The notes under the pieces are model-generated. The model ran no database searches. It was not told the origin of the DNA and worked only from the letters and a program-made list of their open reading frames with translations. Of a stretch of DNA of 64,000 bases, positions 11,530 to 21,470 are shown in pieces. The stretch is from positions 1 to 64,000 of the forward strand of contig JASANE010012312.1 of the NCBI GenBank assembly GCA_030248225.1. The letters run 5' to 3'. Every line of letters begins with the position of its first letter. Positions within the stretch are counted from its first letter, which is position 1. The DNA comes from Trileptium ribeirensis (lineage: Eukaryota; Nematoda; Enoplea; Enoplida; Thoracostomopsidae). Made by a program: the position numbers and the translations under genes.

Positions 11530-12461
11530 CTAGTGAAGCTCGCCTGCGAGCCAGAATTCGAGTGGTGAGAACAATCCCCCGAAGTCTGTTGTACAAAGCA
11601 CACACAAACAAAGCCTACACACTACGCAGGTGCAGCATTATATAAACCGTGAGTGATGAGTCATAGTTACGCCCGCCTCTTTTGATAGCCAATGTATGCA
11701 GTAGACAAAACATCATACAACGAGTACAAAAACAATGAACTAACGATTTAATAATTCCATAAAAAGCTAAATTGACAGTGAAAAGAACGTTAACGAATTC
11801 AAACCGACACTTGAGAAAAATTTCATTTTTTCGTACCAATTATGAAGCAGTGTGAAAAATACTTGCCACACAATAATTTTGACACTCGCAATGAGCTTGT
11901 TGGCCCAGAAAACCCCATATCAAACACTAAAAGCAACAAAAACATACATTTCGGCGCACTACTTCCCAATCTGGAGTCTATAAGCTTATAGTTGGCTCCA
12001 AATTTCATATTTGGTGAAAAGTCGTGGGAAATGCACCCAAATGTGTGTTTTTGTTGGTTTTAATGTCTTATATGGGACTTTCTCGGCCAACAAACTCATT
12101 GCGAGTGTCAAAAATATTGTGTGGCAAATATTTTCACACTTCCGCTTAATACTTGGTATGAAAAATGAAATTTTTCTCAAGTGTCGGTTTGAATTATTTA
12201 ACGTTCTTTTCATGGTCAATTTAGGGTTTTATTGAATTATTAAATTGTTAGTTCATTGTTTTTGTACTCGCTGTGTGATGTTTTGTCTACTACATACGTT
12301 GGCTGTCAAAAGAGGCGGGCGTAACTATGATTTTTCATGATCGGTTTATGTGGGTGCACCTGCGTACTGTGTGTAGGCTTTGTTTGTGTGTGCTTTCTAC
12401 AACAGACTTCGGGGGATTGTTCTCACCACTCGAATTCTCGCTCGCAAGCGAGCTGTACTAG
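11530..12461. mobile_element. 0.93-kb near-palindrome of two head-to-head Helitron-like elements
   Basis: The left arm (11530 to about 11995) is the reverse complement of the right arm (about 12005-12461) at roughly 85% by eye, including shared CGGGGGATTGTTCTCACCAC, AAAAGAGGCGGGCGTAAC and TCAAGTGTCGGTTTGAATT. Each outer end looks like a Helitron 3' terminus: hairpin GCTCGC/GCGAGC (11538-11551 and 12440-12453), four bases, then CTAG followed by T (ends at 11530 on minus and 12461 on plus). No transposase is encoded. It lies in the intron between the 11115 and 14253 exons of the FMR1-like gene. Confidence 0.7.
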
Positions 12462-12839
12462 TTATATATCATTGGAAAGCACTGTTAAAGCTACATGGAA
12501 TAGGCCTATTAGATTGCGGATACCTCGTTTACTTATTGAGAAAAGTAGCAAAAACTGGAAGGGGTGCCCGAAAAATGTTCCAAAATGACGTCATTTTGCT
12601 CCATAACTTTTCCCACGGGAAAAATTCAAAAATCGAGCTCCGTCACTACACCCAAATCGACCATTGCGGTTCCAATGAGCTATCTTGCATCAAAATCCGC
12701 CAAACCGTTATCGAGATCCAGGTGCGACAGACACACAGACAGGACCTCCTCAACCCCCCTCCAGAGCCACAATTGAAAATTCTCGTTCCACTCGCTCGCT
12801 TTTCTACTCGAATTCAATAATTAAATAGTAGAAATAAAA

Positions 12840-13470
12840 CCAGGCAGAGAAATAAAACTCTAAAGTTGAGATAGAAATACCATTGTTTGCGTGAAGGGTA
12901 CTAAAATGAGGTAAAACCTTTATTTTGCTCTCTGACCCCGAATCCTGGGGGCGCCATACCCCTGTACGCATGGGTCACAGAGCAAAATCAACGCCAGCAA
13001 TGAGTTTGCCATGTCCGAGAACCCCCAGGTAGAACTTTTAGCCGCCCAGGACGTCAGAACAAATTTTCGAATTTTGGGTCGAGGAACCATTGGGGCGCCA
13101 CACCTCAAACTCCATAACCCTAGAACCAGAGCTTTAATCGAAAAACAAAAAAGAAGCATCGGCATTAATCATTTTACTACGAAATAAAACCAACCGGAGA
13201 AAAAATTCGAAAGTTAAGATAAAAATAACCTTGCTTCCGTGAAGGTACTAAAATGTGGTAAAAACCCTCATTTTGACACATGAACCAGACACCAAATCAA
13301 AGACATCAAACCGCTCTGGGATTGACAGGGTAAATCGACTATGCCGCTTCGATGAGCCCAAGATCATGAAAATCAGTTAGTTCGTTCTCGAGTTGTGGCC
13401 GATCACACAAATACAAAGACGGAATTTAAAAGATTTCACCTCAGCAATACACAATCTCCACTACATTCTG
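12840..13470. repeat. Dispersed repeat family, copy 3
   Basis: Same element order as 9838-10500: GCAATGAGTTTGCCATG, GCCCAGGACGTCAGA, TTTTGGGTCGAGGAACCATT, CCTTGCTTCCGTGAAGG and finally TCTCGAGTTGTGGCCGATCAC. It directly follows the CAGACACACAGACAGG stretch at 12728-12745. Confidence 0.6.
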
Positions 13471-14072
13471 ACTACAAAAGTAACCCTAACGTCAAATTAT
13501 CAAACAACTCATAGCTGGTGGTGCAGTCGATGCTCAAAATTTAACATCATCTAATTTTACCCACTAGGAAAACCGTTTCTGAATAAACTAAACAGTCCAA
13601 AACTTTACAATCTACGGTATCCATATCAGTCATCCACTTATATCTGAGTCGCAACTCACCCGAAAGTGCGACCGATATTTATGGGACTTCGCCTAGGTTC
13701 CAATGAACCGTTAATCTTACCTGCCCACCATTATATAACTACGTAAGCGATCATGCTGTTATCCAAACTGAACATGACTGTTGTGGTCAACAATATATAT
13801 ATCAAAATCCAGTGATACGCAATATGCAAATATCCTAAGGTTAAGGCATCTATAAACGACATGGCGTCGCCCAGCGTGCACTAGCGGCACAATTTTCACC
13901 TGAGACATCATACCATACAGCGCCTTCAATCTAATTGTACGCTAAATATACCAGCGTGCTTTGACTTTGACTTGAGTTATATATACAGAGCAAAAATGTG
14001 CTAGATATAGCTGCGCAACAAAACTTGACAAGCGTAGTAAAATGATGTTAACGAGCAAGACTAAAATATGTG

Positions 14073-14098
14073 TCACGTCTGAACATGTTCAGACGTGA
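14073..14098. other. 26-bp perfect palindrome
   Basis: TCACGTCT-GAACA | TGTTC-AGACGTGA is perfectly self-complementary over 26 bp with no spacer. It lies about 155 bases past the exon at 14253-14365, inside the intron of the FMR1-like gene. Confidence 0.9.
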
Positions 14099-14252
14099 GC
14101 TATAAACTAATCCAAATTTATACAAAACCAGAGTATCAAAATGTAAAATTTAGAAAAAACTAGATTATCAAAGACGATTAGATTAACAAAATTGACCCCT
14201 CGTTAGAGCATACAAAATTGACCTATTGCAGCAAAGTTCTATCTATTCTAAC

Positions 14253-14365
14253 CTGGTTCTGAGATCTTCGGGTATGTCTTTCGTTATCGTTCGGAAAGAA
14301 TTAAAAGTTACTGAAGCGTTGGATACTAACGGTCGAACGTTATCGGCTGCCACAATCTCTTGACC
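14253..14365 (-). CDS. FMR1: FMR1-like exon: end of Tudor 2 and EDLR linker
   Basis: A 113-bp exon with acceptor TTTTAAG and donor GTTAGA. It encodes GQEIVAADNVRPL, matching NEIVTIERLRSVN of FMRP, and ends KDIPEDLRT plus a split Ser codon, matching LDVPEDLRQ. The split codon is completed by the first base of the exon at 11115-11208. Confidence 0.87.
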
Positions 14366-15103
14366 CTTAAAACAATTTGCTCAAGTTTGACAATTTGATT
14401 ATTGAATATATATTGTAAAATGTTTTCAGGATATAATAATTCACAGTAACCTAAACCCATAGGAATAATCGCAGCCAAGACCGATGCCAGCTAACTGATT
14501 CTTCACGTAAAAATAATCACATCAGGAGTACTTTTGTATTAGAATCCGTCAAGATGAAATTCTTACTATAATTTTTTCAATTTTTGGTACAAAAAAAACT
14601 AAATCGCACAATATACATTATAAGTACGGACAAAAGAAATAACTGCAACCCCAAAAATTACTCGACAAATTTTAAGCTCGATGGGAAATTTCGTATATAT
14701 AAGCTATTCTTCCCTATTTATGCACAATTTAAATTAGACCATCTACAACCAGCATTGATCGTTTCCTCAGACACCTTTGGCGGTTGTTTTATATTGCTCT
14801 GATGGTGTTATGGCGTGTAAATTCAAATAGCTTTAAAACCATAAACAAAGACCAAGCGACTGAAATAACGTCCACAGTCGACATAAACTTAAGTTAAAAT
14901 TGATGCTAAATAAACCTGGGTTACGTATAAATTGCACATAAACAGCTGGTACCATCGCTACAATGCAAAACTATCACAACTTCTATTCAGAACATATAAA
15001 ACAGTCAGAACCTGTGTTCGCTAAGGCGTTCGGTTGCTAATAAAAAGCAGAGATACAGTTTTCGATGTCATTTGTAAGCATCAATTTCCAGAAAAAAACT
15101 TAC

Positions 15104-15356
15104 TACACCGACAGGTGATCCGGTTCCGTCCACTGTTCCTGTGCTAACAGGATTGCCAGGAGCAACCAACAAATCCACCACAACAAATTCTCCTTTCACT
15201 CGTCGAACTTTACCCTGGTACCAGCCTTCATGGCCGCTCGGCGAGGCAACTAACGCCTCAATAACTTCATTTTCCTTACAGGCATACCGTGACTGTGATT
15301 TGGTCTGAGGGACTATTCGAGCACAATCGAACGGGATGATGCGCGACGGTTGCCAG
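15104..15356 (-). CDS. FMR1: FMR1-like exon: rest of Tudor 1 and Tudor 2
   Basis: A 253-bp exon after acceptor TTATTTAG, starting with one base that completes the split codon, then WQPSRIIPF (WQPxRxIPF is an FMRP/FXR signature). About 45 residues later comes WYQGKVRRVKGEFVVVD, equivalent to the second Tudor repeat's WWLAKVRxIKGEFYVIE. The donor GTAAGT follows codon GTA. The segment after VVVD is Gly/Thr-rich and longer than in vertebrate proteins. An alternative donor twelve bases earlier would change only the last residues. Confidence 0.88.
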
Positions 15357-15392
15357 CTAAATAAGTAAAGCATTATATTTCTACACATATAT

Positions 15393-15446
15393 ATGATGTT
15401 GGTATATATATATATATGTATATGTATATGTATATATGTATATGAT
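15393..15446. repeat. TA/TATG microsatellite
   Basis: Alternating TATATA and TATGTATA units immediately upstream (in gene sense) of the Tudor-2 exon. Confidence 0.85.
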
Positions 15447-15609
15447 ATAGGTGTTCATGGTCCGTCGGCTTACGGGTTTTAATGGATCCGGCGAAGGCTA
15501 GCTAAATATTTTCAACATCCGTCTCAATTTTTTATCAAAATCTTTGTAAATTTGCTTACAATTGCTAATATTTTTCGCGCGGAGGTTGTAAATATAAATT
15601 AGAGATGTA

Positions 15610-15705
15610 GGGCACCAGGGACTGGTAATTATTGCTTATGAGGGGGTATGCAGGGCACCAGGGACTGGTAATTATTGCTTATGAGGGGGTATGCAGGGCC
15701 CCAGA
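15610..15705. repeat. 43-bp tandem repeat, two full units plus a partial
   Basis: GGGCACCAGGGACTGG...TATGCA starts at 15610 and 15653 with identical sequence, and a partial unit starts at 15696. It lies in the intron between the Tudor exons. Confidence 0.9.
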
Positions 15706-16560
15706 GAGAGAGGTATATATGGCTTATGGTGTCTGACCCTTGGGTGCCCCCGTTTCCCGTTTCCCTATGGACAACTGTAGATGTATACATTATATATATA
15801 TGTGTGAATAACCGGAACGAAAATGAGTGGAAACCAGAACATGTTTTAGTCGGCCACTAGTGAAATATTCGTAAAGTTGTTATATGGCAGGTGAGAATCT
15901 GAGTATCAGGTTTGCGGAATACGATGACAACAATTGTATTTGCGTGACAAGTGCCCAGCACGGCAGGTGATAGGAGTCTACCATGTGAAATTCTAATTGT
16001 GTTTGAAAAAGTAGTGATTTTCAAAATTTTCGACTTTTGGGACATTGGAGGAAAAAATGAAGACAGTACGGTGCTGACATATGCAAGAAATGACATTCAA
16101 ACGTAATGTAGTGATGGTGTAGTAATGTCTTTGATGCGATCCAGAAGGCTCATTATATACTCTGGAAATATTCACTTACCGTAGATTGGACAGACTCAAG
16201 CTGATTTTCCTTGCTGCGCTATTTACTAGTATATATGTAAAACCGCATGTTTGTTACATGTGAGTGAAAAATAGGGGAATGTTTAAACCAAATGCTTAAC
16301 AAGACTTGTGATTAAATTTGGGGTTTCGTCTACAACAAGAACTCGAATTAGGGTCACGTTTGAATCACATAATATGTAGTAGACAGTAATCACAATGTGT
16401 GTGCACCATTATTGGCAACACGAGCAGCTTCGTACAAAACAAAGCTTAGTTCAAATTCTCATAATTCTATTTTCGATATGACAAACTTCAATAGGTTGTT
16501 TGACAGGATGTAATATCGCTGACACACAGCCAGACAACAAAGTGCCAAAGAGCAACTTAC

Positions 16561-16613
16561 TCATTTTCAAAAGCAACGGTCAATCCGTCAACACCAACGT
16601 CTTGGACGTACGC
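16561..16613 (-). CDS. FMR1: FMR1-like exon: first Tudor (Agenet) repeat
   Basis: A 53-bp exon after acceptor TTGAAG and before donor GTAAGT. It encodes AYVQDVGVDGLTVAFEN plus two bases of a split codon that completes as Asp with the first base of the next exon. It matches the KAFVKDVHEDSITVAFEN part of the FMRP Tudor 1 domain, which binds methylated lysine and RNA/protein partners. The preceding exon, with the initiator Met and the VEVRGSNGAFYK-type strand, was not recognised upstream. Confidence 0.85.
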
Positions 16614-17159
16614 CTTCAACAAAAATAATAAAATCATATATTTATACAATAGTTGTCCGAAGCTAGTCGACTTAGTAATGGTACATGGATGACGCAGTAG
16701 GGAGGAGTAAAATACTGACATATTCGCGAATGTCGAAATTACTCATAATTGCAAAAATTGTGAAGTTTCGTGATTATATACTAAGCTCGTGACTCAACAA
16801 ACAGGAAACTATGTGAATAGAAAAATATATATCACTAATAATTTCACGCCAATCTTTAAAAACTGATGTCTCATGGACCGATTGAAAAACAATTTTTGAC
16901 ACAACCCTGCCATAAAATAAAGATAATAGAATCATCTATAAAATTTGTGCAGTAGTAAGGCTATAACAGACGCACAGCTTGTTTTTCGGGCCTAAAAAAC
17001 AAATTTTTGCTCGATTTTGACGCCAAACTTGATTTTGAGGTTAAAATAAAAAATCGAAACATTAAGTGGAGGAGCCATGCTGAATTCATATGCCTAGCTC
17101 AAAATTCGCGGAGGAGAAGCATTTTCAAGGGTCAAAAACTTTATTTTTGGTCGGAAGCC

Positions 17160-17520
17160 CAAATTTTCTTTTTAGCACATGTTTGTAGCTCTTAAATTAA
17201 TTTTGTATGTGCAAATTGGTGTTTCCGGTGGCACATGTATGTAGCTTTTAAACTTCACTAATTTACCCTCAAAATGGCAGAATTTCGCTGTCCGCTCATG
17301 TCTGAAGCCCTTATTTTGGGTTAGGCAAATTGGTGTTTGGGTGACAGACACTAGGCCGTGGAAGGTCAAGTTTATTTTTAGACAGCCTATGATTTTGGCT
17401 GTTCAAGCTCACACAAATACCCTATTTTACCACCAAAATGGCAAAATTTCGCTGTCACCTACTGTTTCATAACCTTAAATTAATTTTGGCTAGACAAATT
17501 CGTGTATATATATTTAGCAG
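17160..17520. repeat. Degenerate tandem repeat, about 163-bp period
   Basis: ACCCTCAAAATGGCAGAATT (17261) and ACCACCAAAATGGCAAAATT (17424), each followed by TCGCTGTC, mark successive units. TTAAATTAATTTTGG/GT and CAAATTGGTGTTT also recur. No coding signal. Confidence 0.65.
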
Positions 17521-18304
17521 GGAAAAGGACATAAAAGGAAAAATGTCCTCACGGAAAAAGAAACCCATGAGTCATTAGGAAGAATGGTACTGTGGATAGT
17601 GTGCCTAATTAACTGTGTTAAACAGGTCTGCTAATAAAAAATGGTCTGCCCCATTAATGAAACCTGGAATACTGCTAAATGAGAAAAATTACTTCACGGT
17701 GGTTGTTTTGGTTTAAACTATTTTAATGGTGCTTAATGCTCTAGTGTGTCATAGCTGTGGAAAAATGCGCTATACTTTTCTACGTACTTAGCATGGTGTT
17801 ACACGCTTTGTTGGGAATAGTATCATGACTGCAGGAAAAGGACATTGCAATAGAAAAATACAAATTTCAGCCAGAAAAAAATTTGGCGATGTTTGGCTGG
17901 GGGGAAAAATCAGCAAATGGTCGCACGCCGCTGAAATTGGTACCAATCGACTCAGCTCGACGAGCTGAGTTCAAAAATACCGTATACATATATGCACCAT
18001 TTTCCGAAATCTTTTTTCATTTTTTTCTGTTTTTACCCAATGGTCCCACCTGTGAAATGTCACCCGAAAATTTGGAAAAAAATTTTTTTGCAAAATAGAC
18101 ATGTTGCACCTAGATCGACCCAGCATTGCAGGAGAAACTCAATGGTACCATTCATATCGATGATATATCTGGCCTCCCTCTGAAGTTATCCGCAAGAACT
18201 GTTAACCACTTCGGAAGTAACCCTTTGGTAACGATCGATTGATGATTTATTTTCCATTTTTTATATTTTACAGCATAATATTAACCTGATATTAACAATT
18301 TGCG

Positions 18305-19000
18305 CATGACCTATAACCAAATGGTGCGCAGAACAAGTGCATATGAAGATACTATTGTTCTGTTTGCCCAATGGAGACTTATCGTTAACAACCAACAATG
18401 TACATGTGGCGACGCGATGTATTTGGCTGCGCGTAATGACCTCGTGCGCCTTGACAAGTACGAATAGCGCGGTAAAAATTGCCGATCCATATTATCTATT
18501 CAAAGCGGCTCATTTTTTGCCGGTCTCCGAATCACATTGGAAACGACACTCGTGGTCATTTTCGGCTACATCAACAACTTGCCGTCAAACTTAATTCGCT
18601 TGCAAACAGGGGTCGCCACAGATACGGGCAAGTGTCTACTTTTCCACGTCCAAATCGCACCATCAACACAATCATGCCTCTAATATTTCAACATATCCGA
18701 CCGGGAAGCCGCATCATCACCGACAGCTTCCGGACCTACATCCAAGGACTGCGCCGCCTACCTAGCCCCCAGCAATATACCAGGGTCAACGACCACAACC
18801 GCCAATTCCTTAATCCCGACGCCCATACGCAAAACATTGATGGTCTCTGGGAAATTTGAAAACCTTCATTCGGCGACGCCAAGGTGTCCCTCATAGCCTA
18901 TTCCAGCGAACCCTTATTGAATTTCAATGGCGACGACAATTCGCTGAATATATTGTCGTTGCACTCATTGCCCAAATCGGAAATATGTACCGCGTCTAGA
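18305..19000 (+). pseudogene. Decayed Merlin (IS1595-like) transposase
   Basis: Frames at 18325-18600 and 18479-18859 carry recognisable Merlin/IS1595 parts in order. First comes a QCTCGD zinc-ribbon-like start, then GKNCRSILSIQSGSFFAG (the 'S.R.GSFF' signature). Next is GRHRYGQ and PNRTINTIMPLIFQHIRPGS, then the catalytic-domain segment RIITDSF..Y and AHTQNIDGLWE. A TAG stop interrupts the zinc ribbon near 18466, at least two frame changes are needed, and the segment with the first catalytic Asp is missing. Merlin elements are cut-and-paste DNA transposons. No flanking inverted repeats were identified. Confidence 0.72.
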
Positions 19001-19229
19001 GGTTAGTTCCAATGTCTGTAATACGTGTTCTTATAGAGTTCTAGATTAAGCCTAACAAAATAAGCCTAAGCCTAAGACTAAGCGCTGGCTAACTGCCACG
19101 GTTTTGGGTGCACAGTACTGGTGCTTCCTCGCCTGCGTTTGCCCGTGCAGTATTTCCGGATACCCTAAACTAAGCTTGAAGCTTACCCTAAAACTGAGTC
19201 CAGTCTAAACCTAATTTCCAAACATCAAA

Positions 19230-19745
19230 ATGTCCATTTTTAGCTTGCATTCTCGAAATCGGGAGCCATATCTTCTTGTGACGGACAGTAATCGTCACAC
19301 ACCATGAATCGCCGTACGTATATATAGCCCATTGCATTTTCTATATCATATCCAAATTTTAGCCCAATCGGACAATCCAATCCAAAGTTATGTCCATAAA
19401 GGTCAAAAAACCAAAAAGAGATAGAGCCCTGAAGCCTTTTCCATTGGATAGTGCAGGAAAACTGGTCCATGGGGGGTTAGGAGGTTGGGATCTTAAGCGA
19501 ATTTTTAGGAATAAATTTGCCAAAAAAGCCTCTATACCCCAAAAAATCCAAATAAAAGAACAATAATATAGCATCATCAGGATATCTGAAAAGGGGCGAC
19601 CCTGATCTCGAAGAGATATCTTTTTGGGGTAATAGGTGATTGGGGCTCCAGAGACTATGGGAGCTATACTGAAAAGATGGTGGGCCCCTTCTCTGATTTT
19701 TCCCCCTCAGCACAATCAGGGCCAAAAATTTTGCATTCAACATTG
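19230..19745. other. Non-coding stretch resembling a decayed repeat
   Basis: Contains the segment TTAGCCCAATCGGACAATCC followed by AAAGTTATGTCC, the style of a transposon-derived conserved stretch, but no coding frame or terminal repeat that I can support. Confidence 0.3.
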
Positions 19746-20459
19746 AGAAATTCTTTTTCGCACTATCAAATCAACACGATATGTGTGGTAGGTATATAAC
19801 GTGTATATACAACTTACCGATATAGAGAGTGTAACAGGGGTTGAGCGCTTTATCTTTAGATAATGTTTAGGACATACGAATCTCATCAACTGGCGAAATA
19901 TCCTCCACTTTGAAAATTTCACATTGCATTCATTTTCATAGCATTGGATTTGTTAGGGAAGTAGTGGCCTACGCAAAAATATACAGGTTTTGGTGGAATT
20001 GACAAGCTTTATATCATTTTCCTTCTAGTATAGGTATATATATATTTGTGTACCTTAAAATACCCGCCATCATCTCCTCTAACTTCGATTTCCATATCTG
20101 TTTCAATCACTGAATAGATTTGATATTTGTAAACTTTATAGCTAATTTTAATTTAAGACTATTCAATAGTTTCTGCAACACAAAATAAATATATATATAT
20201 ATAACTAAACTGATTACATATCTGCTTCAGGTGAAACATGAATATGTTAGCCTTAATTAAATAATATATGTTCTACCGTGACCGAAGATAAATTAATATG
20301 GGAACGTTTAGGACGATACTGTTCCACAGATCGAAACTATGAGACAGCGCGTCGAAAAATTTCCATTTGTCAAAAAGATTAAAATTTTGCGTACCACGCC
20401 ATGTCCAATGACTGTAGCAGGACGGCAAAGGATATATAAGAAAAAATAAGCCCACAAAT

Positions 20460-20502
20460 AGTAATTATACCAAAAAAATTAGTAATTATACCAAAAAAAT
20501 TT
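20460..20502. repeat. 21-bp tandem duplication
   Basis: AGTAATTATACCAAAAAAATT occurs twice in direct succession, followed by a T-run. Confidence 0.85.
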
Positions 20503-21254
20503 TTTTTACATTTTTGAATATGCAAACATTCTAGGCGGTTGCAATGTCCCAGAGAAGCTGTGAAAACTTCGGTACTACCGAAATTTCAATTTTTATTGGC
20601 GACATTGCAAGCACCTTTGCAGTCAATAAAACACGCAGTACTTTAGTCCGTTGTCAGATAAGATTCTGCGTATTTATATGAATAAACCACAGCAGTCGCT
20701 TTCTCTATATCCGTGTCACCAATTAAAAATTTCTGATCTTAATAGCCATGTATGTATTTGTTATTTAAACAGAGTGAGCGAAGCGAGCAGTTTCCACCGA
20801 ATTGGGAAGAAATCGTGAAAATTTCTTTCTGGCTACCAGTGACACTCAAAACTCATTATCAGGTGGATTAATTTCGATAAAATTTTTGTTCCAAAGAGAG
20901 TGATGGCGATATGCCATTTGATTGAGCTTTAAGTCTCTAGGTACCAAAAGCCAAAACACAATTAGTAAGCAGGCTCGAAAACGCAACTCCAAAGCATAGA
21001 ATCGTTGTTTAACACAATAATAACCACTTAAAATGAGGCTACCGTACTGTAGTATTAGCTAAGTCATCGAAATAGGAAACTTAAAACTAAATATAAACAG
21101 CAAGTTAAACGTGTGAGCCGATATAATTAACAACGAAATTCCAGTGCTGGAACATAATTCTTTTGCTATAATCGTACCAGTCCGGAAATACGCCTCTCCT
21201 GGGCCGCTGTCGCTATCAGCTTCAAATCAGACTGATATGAAAACAAAAAGACGA

Positions 21255-21470
21255 AGCTAACACATGTTAGCTAATTAAAATAATGTTAATTATGCAAATT
21301 AGCATTAAACGAAAACAAACGGAAAGAGAAAAAATAATCGAAACAAATGGGAGGGAGGGATATAATAGAAATTTTGGTGACAGGCATCGGTGTTTTTAGG
21401 AAAATTTGGGGTTTTGGGTCGAGTTTGGCCCGGGACTTTCCCAGTAGCCTAGTGGATGCCCATCAAATAC
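21255..21470 (+). repeat. Hairpin/polypurine LTR-edge-like repeat, copy 1
   Basis: In order: hairpin GCTAACA-CA-TGTTAGC, hairpin AATGTTAATT..AATTAGCATT, a purine-rich tract ending GGGAGGGAGG, GATATAATAG, TTTTGGTGAC, then a TAGCCTAGT segment. The same order is found at 28110-28330 and 29365-29560. It resembles a polypurine tract joined to the start of an LTR, but no second LTR edge was defined. Confidence 0.6.

Larger units (their letters stand above)
5690..16613 (-). other. FMR1: FMR1/FXR-family gene locus, seven exons identified
   Basis: Seven minus-strand exons (16561-16613, 15104-15356, 14253-14365, 11115-11208, 7062-7178, 6361-6528, 5690-5887) join without a frame break. They give a continuous protein from the first Tudor/Agenet repeat through the second repeat, the linker with EDLR, the MLIDM helix, KH1 and KH2, in FMRP order. 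All have AG acceptors and GT donors, and phases are compatible at every junction. FMRP/FXR proteins bind RNA, associate with polyribosomes and repress translation, notably in neurons. The first coding exon (about 15-17 residues before the AYVQDV motif) and everything after KH2 are missing: either unrecognised, displaced by the repeats at 1-4729, or beyond the window. Frame integrity and conservation of both GxxG loops argue for a functional gene. FMR1 versus FXR cannot be decided; invertebrates usually have one member. Confidence 0.9.

Noticed and set aside
16165..16200. Possible extra minus-strand exon before a good GTAAGT donor (about 16176)
   Set aside because: It lies between two Tudor exons that already join perfectly (ENx|WQP), and its translation matches nothing in FMRP.
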